A DNA stretch of 64,000 bases from positions 620,001 through 684,000 of the forward strand of contig NZ_BCQS01000005.1 of assembly GCF_001552195.1 (NCBI RefSeq), read 5' to 3'. The notes under the pieces were generated by a model. The model made no database searches. It saw nothing but the letters and a program-made list of their open reading frames with translations, and was not told the origin of the DNA. Source of the DNA: Actinomadura latina NBRC 106108. GTDB lineage: Bacteria; Actinomycetota; Actinomycetes; Streptosporangiales; Streptosporangiaceae. Made by a program: the position numbers and the translations under genes. Each line of letters begins with the position of its first letter. Within the stretch, counting starts at the first letter, position 1. Shown here one piece after another: positions 44,253 to 55,940 of this stretch.

Positions 44253-45032
44253 ATGCCCGACTCCCCCCGGCGGCGGCGCCTCCGCGCGGCCGCGCTGCTC
44301 GCCGTGCTCGTCCCGCCGTGCCTCGGCGCGGGCTGCGGCGGCCAACCCGGGCCGGTGACGCTGACCGTCCTCGCCACCTCGTCCCTGACCGAGGTGTTCG
44401 CCGAGATCGGGACGGCGTACCACCAGGAGCATCCGGGCGTGCGGCCGCGCTTCGTGTTCGGCGGATCCACCGAGGTGGTCGACCGGCTGTCGGACCACGC
44501 CCCCGGCGACGTCCTCGTGACCGCGGACCTGGCGAGCATGGAGGAGGCCGCCGACGACCTGGCCGGACGTCCCCGGACCGTCACCCACGACACGCTCACC
44601 GTCGCGGTCGGCCCCGGCAACCCGCGGCGCATCCGCAGCCTGCGCGACCTGCAGCGGCCGGGCCTGCGCGTGGTGGTCGGCGCGAACTCGGTCCCGGTGG
44701 GCCGCTACACCCGCCGGCTCCTGGCGAAGGCGGGGCTGGCCGTCCAGTGGAGCTCGGAGGAGATCAGCGCCCGCGCCGTCCTGGACCGCGTCCGCGCCGG
44801 TGAGGCCGACGCCGGCGTCGTCTACATCACCGACCTGCGCTCGGCGGGCATCGCCGCGAGCAGCGTCCCCATCCCCGCGGACCTGAACGTCACCGCCGCC
44901 TTCCCCGCCGCCGTCGTCAAGGACTCGGACCAGCGGAAGGAGGCGAGCGCGTTCGTGGCCTGGCTACTGACCCCCGCCGCCCAGAAGCTATTCCACAAGT
45001 ACGGCTTCCCGAACCCGGCCTCGCCCCGCTGA
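44253..45032 (+). CDS. modA: Molybdate ABC transporter substrate-binding lipoprotein
   Basis: A 259-residue ModA-type binding protein for molybdate or tungstate. The Arg-rich signal peptide ends in the lipobox LGAGC. Family motifs are VLATSSLTEVFAEIG, FVFGGSTEVVDRL (Ser/Thr oxyanion ligands), GDVLVTADLASM and VVYITDLRSAG. It stands alone: neither modB/modC nor a molybdopterin gene follows, so the rest of the transporter must be elsewhere or this copy is orphaned. TAGGAT, ten bases before the ATG, could be a -10 box giving a nearly leaderless transcript. Confidence 0.88.
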   Translation: MPDSPRRRRLRAAALLAVLVPPCLGAGCGGQPGPVTLTVLATSSLTEVFAEIGTAYHQEHPGVRPRFVFGGSTEVVDRLSDHAPGDVLVTADLASMEEAADDLAGRPRTVTHDTLTVAVGPGNPRRIRSLRDLQRPGLRVVVGANSVPVGRYTRRLLAKAGLAVQWSSEEISARAVLDRVRAGEADAGVVYITDLRSAGIAASSVPIPADLNVTAAFPAAVVKDSDQRKEASAFVAWLLTPAAQKLFHKYGFPNPASPR

Positions 45033-45109
45033 CCCGCTTCCCGGACGGGGTCACCGATTCCGGATACGCTGACTACACACGGTCTCTATAGTGATGGGAG
45101 CCGAGCGTG

Positions 45110-45799
45110 ATGGAGGAATCACCCAAAGTGAGCATTATTGCCACTGTTCACCACCACCGCGAGCTCCCCGACACCCCCTACAACCTCTGGATGCGGGACG
45201 AGCTCGCCGACATCATCGATCTCCCCCACGACGGCACCCGAGTCGAGATCATCGGTGGGGAGATCGTTGTGTCACCAGGGCCTGATTACGCCCATAATGT
45301 CATTGTCCGCACCATCAGTGAGGGTTTCCTCGCCACCAAGCTGAGTGAGCCCGCGTTTCCTTGGCGGTGCGTCCAGACGCAGGACCTGAACCTCAGCGAG
45401 ATCCATGATGGCTACATTCCCGACCTCTGCGTTCTCAACGAGGAGGACGACCGGCGAGCCACGGCGGCACAGCTGATCAAAGTCCTGCCCGAGCACCTCG
45501 AACTGGCCTTGGAGGTCACATCGCCGAGCACCGCTCCTGAGGATCGCCGGCCGGGCAACCGGCGCGTCAACCCCAGTAAGTGGAACGGCTACGCGCGGGT
45601 CGGCATCCCGTTCTACCTGCTGGTCGATCGCGATCCCAAGGAAGCGACGACCACGCTCTTCAGTCGGCCTGACACCAGGTCGGGCGACTATCTGGACGCG
45701 GTGAGCTGGGCATTCGGCGAGCCCGTCAAGCTGCCGGAGCCGTTCGGCCTGGAGATCCCCACCGGCGAATGGGAGCCCTGGCAGCGCGGCCGGGGATGA
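45110..45799 (+). CDS. Uma2 family (DUF820) PD-(D/E)XK nuclease-like protein
   Basis: A 229-residue Uma2 protein. Family marks are YNLWMRDELADIIDLPHDG, RVEIIGGEIVVSPGP, GYIPDLCVLNEED with the active-site Asp, LALEVTSPSTAPEDR with the Glu, and KWNGYARVGIPFYLLVDRD. The fold is that of restriction-endonuclease-like nucleases, but biological function is unestablished; actinobacteria often carry many copies. ATG 45110 and GTG 45107 are equally possible. The gene is visibly less GC-rich than its neighbours, a hint of transfer. Confidence 0.88.
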   Translation: MEESPKVSIIATVHHHRELPDTPYNLWMRDELADIIDLPHDGTRVEIIGGEIVVSPGPDYAHNVIVRTISEGFLATKLSEPAFPWRCVQTQDLNLSEIHDGYIPDLCVLNEEDDRRATAAQLIKVLPEHLELALEVTSPSTAPEDRRPGNRRVNPSKWNGYARVGIPFYLLVDRDPKEATTTLFSRPDTRSGDYLDAVSWAFGEPVKLPEPFGLEIPTGEWEPWQRGRG

Positions 45800-45897
45800 G
45801 TCGGTCGGCGGAGGCGGGGCAGGCGCGGCGAACTCCGGGCACCCGCCCCTGACCGCACCCCCGCATCCCGCCGCCGTCCGGAGGGAAGGGGGAGGGC

Positions 45898-46174
45898 ATG
45901 GAGATCCTGGACCGGCCCGCCCTCCCGAAGGGGCTGCGCCGCACGCTGGTGCGCCTGCCCATCCACCTGTACCGGATGCGTGAACCGACGCCTCGACGTC
46001 ACCGCCCACCCGCTGGACCCCGCCGAGGGCGGCGAGATCATGGCCCGTTACGCCCCCCGCCACCCGAAGGCCGCGGCACGGCTCGTCCGGCTGATGGGCT
46101 TCACCGTCGACGGCACCGCCGACGACTACCGCCGCGTAGGCCGCGAGCTCCCCTTCGTCCGCCTCACACCGTGA
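45898..46174 (+). pseudogene. Internally deleted deazaflavin-dependent nitroreductase remnant
   Basis: The first 28 codons, MEILDRPALPKGLRRTLVRL then PIHLYRM, match the N-terminus of F420/deazaflavin-dependent nitroreductase-family proteins. Around 45978-45982 the frame shifts. From the GTG at 45980 another frame reads NRRLDVTAHPLDPAEGGEIM and on to DDYRRVGRELPFVRLTP, the typical C-terminus. The central 55-60 residues, including most of the cofactor-binding strands, are missing. A deletion of about 170 bp with frame change explains this. No functional enzyme can result. The 3' end overlaps the convergent GNAT gene by 11 bp. Confidence 0.8.
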
Positions 46175-46634
46175 ACCGCCCGGCCGGCCGCCCCTCGCCG
46201 AGGGCGCGGTGGAACAGGACCTTGTCCTTGGAAGGGCCGTCGTGGGAGGGAGCCTGGACGGTGGTGAAGCCCATGGCCTCGTGGAAGGCGATAGAGCCGG
46301 TGTTCTGCGGGGACGTCAGGGCGCGGACGGCGGTGCGGCCGCCGGCTCGGGCCAGGGTGAAGAAGGTCTTGTAGAGGCGGCGGGCCAGGCCGGTGCCGCG
46401 GTGTGCCGGAGCGACGCCGGCGAAGTGGATGTAGGCGGTTGCGGGGAAGGACGGCGATAGGAAGCCGATGAGGAAGCCCGCGAGGTCGTCGCCGGTCTCG
46501 GCGATGAGGCTGGTGCGGTGGAAGTGGTCGAGGAAGAGGCGGGGCAGGGCGCCGTGGACCTCGCGGCCCCACCAGTCGTCCACGACGGCGATGATGCGCT
46601 CGTAGTCCGCGGGGGCGGCGGGACGGATGTTCAT
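46164..46634 (-). CDS. GNAT family N-acetyltransferase
   Basis: A 156-residue acetyltransferase: MNIRPAAPADYERIIAVVDD at the start, LIAETGDDLAGFLIGF, the acetyl-CoA loop AGVAPAHRGTGLARRLYKTF, and NTGSIAFHEAMGFTTV. Substrate unknown; the small size and motifs suit amino-acid or ribosomal-protein-like acceptors. The ATG overlaps the stop of the transglutaminase-like gene (ATGA), so the two are coupled in the dapB transcript. Confidence 0.92.
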   Translation of the reverse strand: MNIRPAAPADYERIIAVVDDWWGREVHGALPRLFLDHFHRTSLIAETGDDLAGFLIGFLSPSFPATAYIHFAGVAPAHRGTGLARRLYKTFFTLARAGGRTAVRALTSPQNTGSIAFHEAMGFTTVQAPSHDGPSKDKVLFHRALGEGRPAGRFTV

Positions 46635-47160
46635 CACAACGTGGCGGGGAGGGCGTCGACGGTGAGCGTCTCCATACCCTTCAGGGCGCCGAGGACCGTG
46701 GGGTGCGGGGTCGCGTAGACCGTCGGGTGGATCGGATCTCCGGGGTAGGCCAGGGCGTCCTCGGAGGCGGAGAAGCGCACGTCCGCGCCGCGGGGGTCGA
46801 GGCGGACCCAGCGGTCGTCGACGAGGGCGGCGGCCAGGCCGTGGACGAAGCCGGGCCGCTGCTGGTAGCACAGGCCCGCCTGGATGCCGCCGGCGCGCAG
46901 GAGCGCGACGTAGGCGTGGGACTTGGCGTAGCAGAGGCCGGTGCGCTGGTCGAGGACGTCGGAGGCGCGCCAGGGGACGCGGGGGTCGCCGGTGTCCATG
47001 GAGTGCGGGACCTGGTCGCGGACGTGGTCGAACGCGGCGCGCGCGTAGGCGATGTCGTCGCCGGTCCGCAGCTCCGAGGCGATCGCCTGGACGAGCGGAT
47101 GCTCGATGTCGATCGCCTCGGACGCGGCGAGATAGTCCCAGGGGTCGGCGGCGAAGCGCA

Positions 47161-47161
<1 letters not shown>
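46634..47161 (-). CDS. Transglutaminase-like domain protein
   Basis: A 175-residue protein with a transglutaminase-like (cysteine protease fold) core. The Cys-His-Asp triad can be placed in RTGLCYAKSHAYVALLRAGG, FVHGLAAALVDD and VRLDPRG. Such domains hydrolyse or cross-link amide bonds, but for this stand-alone actinobacterial type the substrate is unknown. The ATG overlaps the dapB stop, and its stop overlaps the next GNAT start; all three genes are probably co-translated. Confidence 0.88.
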
Positions 47162-48570
<1,409 letters not shown>

Positions 48571-48585
48571 TCAACGAAAGGCATA

Positions 48586-48634
48586 CGGACCACAGTCCGA
48601 TTACCCTTCGGAGATTAGCGGACTCCGGTCCGCT
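48586..48634. promoter_or_regulatory. Twin GGAC-N4-GTCC operator upstream of the azoreductase
   Basis: CGGAC-CACA-GTCCG (48586-48599) and AGCGGAC-TCCG-GTCCGCT (48617-48634) are two palindromes with the same GGAC-N4-GTCC core. Their centres are 33 bp apart, about three helical turns, and both lie within 80 bp upstream of the azoreductase start. This resembles sites for HxlR- or MarR-type redox repressors; the regulator is not in the window. Confidence 0.6.
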
Positions 48635-48721
48635 TAACAAGCCGGCCGCCGATCGCCGACCGCGAGAAGACGGGTCGGCGTGGAGCGGGGCCCCGAGGAG
48701 GAGGGAAAGGCGGTGAGGAGC

Positions 48722-50041
48722 TCAGGAGGAGAAGTCGCGGTCTCCGACCGGGCCGATGACGGTGAGGGCCTGCGGGCCCGACAGCACCTCGCGGGCGATG
48801 CCGCGGACGTCGTCGAGGGTGACGGACTCGATGCGCGCAAGGACCTCGTCCACCGGCAGCAGCGACTCGTAGACCAGCTCGCTCTTGCCGATGCGGCTCA
48901 TGCGGGAGCCGGTGTCCTCCAGGCCGAGGACCATGGCGCCGCGCAGCTGGCCCTTGCCGCGTTCCAGCTCCTCATCGGTGAGGCACTCCGCGGCGGCCTT
49001 GCCCAGCTCGTCCCGGCAGATCGACAGGACCTCCTCGGCCTTCGCCGGCTGGCAGCCCGCGTAGACGCCGAAGATGCCGGAGTCGGCGTACTGGGCGGTG
49101 TAGCTGTAGACCGAGTAGGCCAGGCCGCGCTTCTCCCGGATCTCCTGGAAGAGGCGGGACGACATGCCGCCGCCGAGCGCCGCGTTCAGCACGCCGAGCG
49201 CGAACCGGCGGTCGTCGGTGCGGGAGACGCCGGCGCCGCCGAGGATGATGTGCGCCTGCTCGGTGTCCTTGTCGATCACCACGCTGCGCGGGTCGAGGGA
49301 CGCGGGCGCACCGTCCAGCCGGGGCGCGGCGGGCGCGGCGTCGCCGGCCAGGTGCCCCTCGAACGCGCGGGACACCAGCCGGACGACCTCGTCGTGGTCG
49401 ATGTTGCCCGCCACCGACACCACCAGCTTGGACGGGACGTAGTGGTCCCGGTAGTAGCCGTGGATCCGGTCGCGGGACAGCGCGTTGATCGAGTCCTCGG
49501 TGCCGAGGATAGGACGTCCGAGCGGGGTGTCGCCGTACAGCGCGGTGGAGAACTCGTCGTGGATGAGGTCGCCCGGGTCGTCGTCGCGCATGTGGATCTC
49601 TTCGAGGATCACGCCGCGCTCGGCCTCGACGTCCTCGGGGCGGTTGACCGACTCGGCGACCATGTCGGAGACGACGTCCACGGCGAGGGGCAGGTCGGCG
49701 TCCAGGACCCGCGCGTAGTAGCAGGTGTACTCCTTGGCGGTGAACGCGTTGAGGTCGCCGCCGACCGCGTCGATCGCCGCGGAGATCTCCAGCGCCGACC
49801 GCCGCCGCGTGCCTTTGAACAGCACGTGCTCCAGGTAGTGGCTGGCACCGGCGTCCGCGGGCGCCTCGTCGCGGGAGCCGACCGCCGACCAGATCCCGAA
49901 CGCGGCGGACCGCACGGTCGGCATCGTCTCGGTGATGATCCGCAGCCCGCCGGGCAGGACGGTGCGGCGCACTGCGCCGGCACCGTCGGTGTGGATCGTG
50001 GTGGTGGTGCCGGGCTCCTGCGCCCGCGCCGGCAGGGTCAC
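48722..50041 (-). CDS. M16 family zinc metallopeptidase
   Basis: A 439-residue M16 (mitochondrial processing peptidase-like) protease. The inverted zinc motif HxxEH is HYLEHVLFKGT, with the third ligand Glu in ERGVILEEIHM. The R/Y substrate site is GMSSRLFQEIREKRGLAYSV. The start is GTG at 50041 (VTLPARAQEPG), close behind pnp, separated only by a hairpin. The pnp-M16-dapB order is conserved in actinobacteria. The physiological substrate is unknown. Confidence 0.92.
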   Translation of the reverse strand: MTLPARAQEPGTTTTIHTDGAGAVRRTVLPGGLRIITETMPTVRSAAFGIWSAVGSRDEAPADAGASHYLEHVLFKGTRRRSALEISAAIDAVGGDLNAFTAKEYTCYYARVLDADLPLAVDVVSDMVAESVNRPEDVEAERGVILEEIHMRDDDPGDLIHDEFSTALYGDTPLGRPILGTEDSINALSRDRIHGYYRDHYVPSKLVVSVAGNIDHDEVVRLVSRAFEGHLAGDAAPAAPRLDGAPASLDPRSVVIDKDTEQAHIILGGAGVSRTDDRRFALGVLNAALGGGMSSRLFQEIREKRGLAYSVYSYTAQYADSGIFGVYAGCQPAKAEEVLSICRDELGKAAAECLTDEELERGKGQLRGAMVLGLEDTGSRMSRIGKSELVYESLLPVDEVLARIESVTLDDVRGIAREVLSGPQALTVIGPVGDRDFSS

Positions 50042-50077
50042 GTGTCGCTCACATTCCGTCGGTGGAAAGCGGCCGAC

Positions 50078-50112
50078 GGCCCGTCCCGCAGCGCACTGCT
50101 GCGGGACGGGCC
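50078..50112. terminator. Hairpin between pnp and M16 gene
   Basis: A perfect 14-bp stem (GGCCCGTCCCGCAG / CTGCGGGACGGGCC) with a 7-base loop lies between the pnp stop and the M16 start. It could end or attenuate the pnp transcript, or protect its 3' end. There is no U-run. Confidence 0.7.
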
Positions 50113-50130
50113 GCCCGGTCACGGCTCGGG

Positions 50131-52479
<2,349 letters not shown>

Positions 52480-52700
52480 GGGAAACCTCCTCGGGTTCCA
52501 TGTCGGTCCTCGCGGCCGTTTCCCGTGGCTTGTCACGCTGCCGGTCTTCGATCGAAGCACCCGGATCGAGACCGCCGCCGATGCGGCGGAACGGATCCGG
52601 AAGCCACTACCGAGGACCGGCCCGCACCAGCGGTGTCCGCGAGGCTTTGTCTGCAGTTGTGCGGCCGGGCGGACGGCACTTCCGGTGGGCCCGCCGGCCG

Positions 52701-52735
52701 GAAAAGGAAGGGAGCGGCCCGGGCGGGCCGCTCCC
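52701..52735 (-). terminator. Rho-independent terminator after rpsO
   Basis: On the minus strand an 11-bp stem (GGGAGCGGCCC / GGGCCGCTCCC) is followed by TTCCTTTTC. It lies nine bases beyond the rpsO stop, so pnp probably depends on read-through or its own promoter in the following 220 bp. Confidence 0.85.
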
Positions 52736-52743
52736 TCACCGTG

Positions 52744-53013
52744 CTAGCGGCGCAGGCCGAGTCGCTCGATCAGCTGCCGGTAGCGGTTGATGTCCTTGTT
52801 GCTCAGGTACTTCAGGAGGCGGCGACGACGGCCGACCAGCAGCAGGAGGCCGCGGCGGCTGTGGTGGTCGTGCTTGTGCTCCTTGAGGTGCTCGGTCAGA
52901 TCGTTGATGCGGCGCGTCAGCAGCGCGACCTGGACTTCCGGCGATCCGGTGTCACCCTCAGTGGTCGCGTACTCGGCGATGATCTGGTTCTTCGTGGCGG
53001 TGTCGAGCGACAC
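52744..53013 (-). CDS. rpsO: 30S ribosomal protein S15
   Basis: An 89-residue S15 that binds 16S rRNA early in small-subunit assembly. The sequence has the family blocks [39 protein letters not shown] and [19 protein letters not shown]. The GTG start at 53013 is preceded by AAGGAG. A candidate promoter on the minus strand (TTGACC near 53217-53222, then TAACAG) lies about 185 bp upstream. Confidence 0.98.
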   Translation of the reverse strand: MSLDTATKNQIIAEYATTEGDTGSPEVQVALLTRRINDLTEHLKEHKHDHHSRRGLLLLVGRRRRLLKYLSNKDINRYRQLIERLGLRR

Positions 53014-53238
53014 GTGGCTCCTTCGATGTGATCGTCACCCGCAGATCCGGGCCCGGAGGGCGCACGGGTCCGCATGGTGCGTTTTCAAGAGAGTGGCGGG
53101 CCGCATGAGGGTGCAGCCAGCCGCACCGGGGCCCTTCCCGGCGACTATTCACCGTACCACGCCGGAAACCCACCCGGTCACGAAGAGAAAACCTCTGTTA
53201 TCGCAGGGTATACGGAGGTCAAGGGTGGTTTGCGGGGA

Positions 53239-54186
53239 TCAGTCCGAGGTGATCTCCCGGGCGCGGGCGACGTCCCGGTGCATCTCCTCGACGAGGGCCT
53301 CGACCGAGTCGAACTTGAGGGTGTCGCGGATGCGGGCGGTGAAGTCCACCGCCATGTGCTCGCCGTACAGATCGAGGTCGTCGCGGTCCAGGGCGTACGC
53401 CTCGACGGTCCGCTCCCCCGCGCCCTCGAACGTCGGGTTCGTCCCGATGGAGATCGCCGCGGGCCAGCGGAAGCCCGGATAGCGGTCGGAGTCGCAGACC
53501 AGCCAGCCGCCGTAGACGCCGTCGGCGGGGATCGCGGTGTTCGGCGGCATCTCCAGGTTGGCCGTGGGGAAGCCGAGCGCGCGGCCCCGCTGATGGCCGC
53601 GCACGACGACGCCCTCCACACGGTGCGGCCGGCCCAGCGCGCGCGCCGCCGCGTCCACCTCGCCCGCGTCGAGCCGCCCCCGGATGTAGGTGGACGAGAT
53701 CGTGCCGCCGTTGGCCACGAGCGGCATGCCCTCGGCGGTGAAGTCGTACTTCTCGCCGAGCTCGCGCAGGAGGGCGATGTCCCCCTTGGCCTTGTGGCCG
53801 AACCGGAAGTCCTCGCCGACGATGACGTGCGCCGCGTGCAGCCGGTCGACCAGCACCTGCCGGACGAACTCGTCCGGCGGAGTCCTGGACAGCTCAAGGG
53901 TGAACGGGACGACCACGACGGCGTCCGTGCCGAGGCCCTCCAGCAGCTCGATGCGGTGCCGGGTCGTGGCGAGCAGCGGCGGATGGGTGCCCGGCCGGAC
54001 GACCTCGTCGGGATGCGGGTCGAACGTGATGACCACCGAGCGCAGGCCGCGGCGGCGGGCCTCCTCCACCGCGGCGCCGACGATCCGCTGATGGCCGCGG
54101 TGCACGCCGTCGAACACCCCGATGGTGATCACTGAACGGCCCCAGTCCGCGGGAACCTCGTCGAGGCCATTCCAACGCCGCACCAT
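53239..54186 (-). CDS. ribF: Bifunctional riboflavin kinase/FAD synthetase
   Basis: RibF makes FMN then FAD from riboflavin. The 315-residue protein has the nucleotidyltransferase motif TIGVFDGVHRGHQ, the region FRFGHKAKGD, and the C-terminal riboflavin kinase domain with RALGFPTANLE. The ATG at 54186 gives MVRRWNGLDEVPADWGRSVI, the common actinobacterial start. It normally follows truB directly; here a hemolysin III gene lies between them. Confidence 0.96.
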   Translation of the reverse strand: MVRRWNGLDEVPADWGRSVITIGVFDGVHRGHQRIVGAAVEEARRRGLRSVVITFDPHPDEVVRPGTHPPLLATTRHRIELLEGLGTDAVVVVPFTLELSRTPPDEFVRQVLVDRLHAAHVIVGEDFRFGHKAKGDIALLRELGEKYDFTAEGMPLVANGGTISSTYIRGRLDAGEVDAAARALGRPHRVEGVVVRGHQRGRALGFPTANLEMPPNTAIPADGVYGGWLVCDSDRYPGFRWPAAISIGTNPTFEGAGERTVEAYALDRDDLDLYGEHMAVDFTARIRDTLKFDSVEALVEEMHRDVARAREITSD

Positions 54187-54279
54187 TCTCTCCCTGCGTA
54201 GGACGTGCCTGCCGGTCTACTCCTGCCGTCCCTAAGAGTGCCACGAGCGGACGCCTCCGGTCGCACCCAGGGGTACCCG

Positions 54280-54948
54280 TCAGGCGGACTGGTAGACGAC
54301 CAGCGACACTGCGATGTACTGCAGGATGTAGGCGGCGAGCGTGCAGGCGTGGAAGACCTCGTGGAAGCCGAACCAGCGCGGCGACGGGTCGGGGCGGCGC
54401 AGCCCGTACACGACGCCGCCGGCGCTGTAGCAGATGCCGCCGGCCGCGACCAGCACGCACGCGGCGACGCCCGCGCCGTCCAGGAACTGCGGCAGGAAGA
54501 ACACCGCGACCCAGCCCAGCAGGATGTAGAGGGTCACGTAGAGAGCGCGCGGGGCGCCGATCCAGGTGGTGCGGAAGACGACGCCGGCGACGGCGCCCGT
54601 CCAGACGGTGATGAGGACGGCGAGGCGCAGGCCGCCGTCCAGCGCCAGCACCGCGAACGGCGTGTACGTCCCGGCGATGATCAGATAGATGTTGGCATGG
54701 TCGAACCGGCGCAGCACCTCGATCAGCCGGCTCGATCGCTGCCGGTGGTACGTCCCTGAGATCCCGAACAGCATCCCCGATGTCGCCACGTACACCGCCG
54801 ACGCGAGCCGCGCCTCCACGCTCGGGCCGAGCGCGACCAGCACGAGCCCGGCGACCAGCACCGCGGGGAACGCGCCGAGGTGCAGCCAGCCGCGCAGCCG
54901 CGGGCGCGTGGGGGACGCCACCGGGGTTTGGTCCTTCACAGTGGTCAC
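54280..54948 (-). CDS. Hemolysin III (PAQR) family membrane protein
   Basis: A 222-residue seven-helix membrane protein of the hemolysin III/TrhA group, which in other bacteria influences membrane fluidity and fatty-acid composition. Family residues are GTYHRQRSS, RRFDHANIYLIIAGTYTPF (the conserved Ser/Asp/His zinc-site region) and WFGFHEVFHACTLAAYILQY with the paired histidines. GTG 54948 (MTTVKDQ) has GGAGG at correct spacing; GTG 54954 overlaps that site. It interrupts the usual truB-ribF adjacency and has its own tandem operator-like repeats. Confidence 0.92.
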   Translation of the reverse strand: MTTVKDQTPVASPTRPRLRGWLHLGAFPAVLVAGLVLVALGPSVEARLASAVYVATSGMLFGISGTYHRQRSSRLIEVLRRFDHANIYLIIAGTYTPFAVLALDGGLRLAVLITVWTGAVAGVVFRTTWIGAPRALYVTLYILLGWVAVFFLPQFLDGAGVAACVLVAAGGICYSAGGVVYGLRRPDPSPRWFGFHEVFHACTLAAYILQYIAVSLVVYQSA

Positions 54949-54970
54949 GGACACCTCCTCACCAACTAAC

Positions 54971-55000
54971 TTACGCTCCCGTAGGTTACGCGCGCGTAGG
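54971..55000. promoter_or_regulatory. Tandem 15-bp operator-like repeats ahead of hemolysin III gene
   Basis: TTACGCTCCCGTAGG (54971-54985) is followed at once by TTACGCGCGCGTAGG (54986-55000). The second contains the perfect palindrome TACGCGCGCGTA. The repeats lie 23-52 bp upstream of the GTG start, at promoter distance. TetR-family sites in actinobacterial lipid genes have similar TTACG/CGTAGG halves; the regulator is not identified. Confidence 0.6.
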
Positions 55001-55053
55001 TTGCCGCGCAGCACTTTCGTCCGGTGATGCTCACCACGGACGGGCCTACCCGG

Positions 55054-55926
55054 CTAGGAGACGAAAACCGCCAGCGGCCTGGCGAGCCCGCCCTGCTCCT
55101 CGACGAGGGCCAGCAGCGTCCCGTCCGGCGCGAAGACGCCGACCGGGCCCGGCCCGAGCCCGGCGGCCGGGAGCCGCCCGCCGTGCGCGACCTTGCGGGC
55201 GTCCTCGTCCGACACGTCCCGGCGCGGGAACACCGCGGCGACCGCCTCGCCCATGGGCAGGATCTCCAGCTTCCCGGCGAGCTCGTCGAGCGTCCGCGCC
55301 ATCGCCAGATCGTAGGGGCCGACGCGGGTGCGGCGCAGCGCGGTGAGGTGGCCGCCGCAGCCGAGGGACGCGCCGAGGTCGCGGGCCAGCGCCCGGATGT
55401 AGGTGCCGGACGAGCAGGAGACCGACGCGTCCACGTCGATCAGCTCGCCGTCCCGGCGGACGTCCAGGACCGCGAACTCCCGCACGGTGACCGGACGGGC
55501 GGCGAGCGCGACCTCCTCGCCCTTGCGGGCCATCTTGTAGGCCCGCTCGCCGTTCACCTTGATCGCACTGACCTGCGGCGGGACCTGCTGGATCGTCCCG
55601 GTCAGCTCGGCGATGCCCGCGCGCAGCGCCGCGCCGGTCACGGACGCGGCGGACGCGGTCGCGGTGATCTCGCCCTCCGCGTCGTCGGTGTTGGTCGCCT
55701 GCCCGAGGCGGATCGTCGCGTCGTACCCCTTCTCCGTCAGCGCCAGATGGCCGAGGAGGCGGGTGGCCTTGCCGACGCCGAGGACGAGCACGCCCGTCGC
55801 CATCGGGTCGAGCGTGCCCGCGTGCCCGACCCGCCGGGTCTTCGCCAGCCGCCGCATCTTCCCGACCACGTCATGCGACGTCCAGCCGGCGGGCTTGTCC
55901 ACGATGACGAGTCCCGAGTTGTCCAC
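55054..55926 (-). CDS. truB: tRNA pseudouridine(55) synthase
   Basis: TruB makes pseudouridine 55 in the T-loop of tRNAs. The 290-residue protein has VDKPAGWTSHDVVGKMR, the catalytic GHAGTLDPMATGVLVLGVG with the aspartate, GYDATIRLGQATNTDD and SCSSGTYIRALARDLG. The GTG at 55926 (VDNSGLVIVDKPAG) is preceded by CGGAG and lies 15 bp past the DHH gene stop. The C-terminal segment is the usual PUA-like end. Confidence 0.96.
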   Translation of the reverse strand: MDNSGLVIVDKPAGWTSHDVVGKMRRLAKTRRVGHAGTLDPMATGVLVLGVGKATRLLGHLALTEKGYDATIRLGQATNTDDAEGEITATASAASVTGAALRAGIAELTGTIQQVPPQVSAIKVNGERAYKMARKGEEVALAARPVTVREFAVLDVRRDGELIDVDASVSCSSGTYIRALARDLGASLGCGGHLTALRRTRVGPYDLAMARTLDELAGKLEILPMGEAVAAVFPRRDVSDEDARKVAHGGRLPAAGLGPGPVGVFAPDGTLLALVEEQGGLARPLAVFVS

Positions 55927-55940
55927 GCGCGCTCCGAAAA

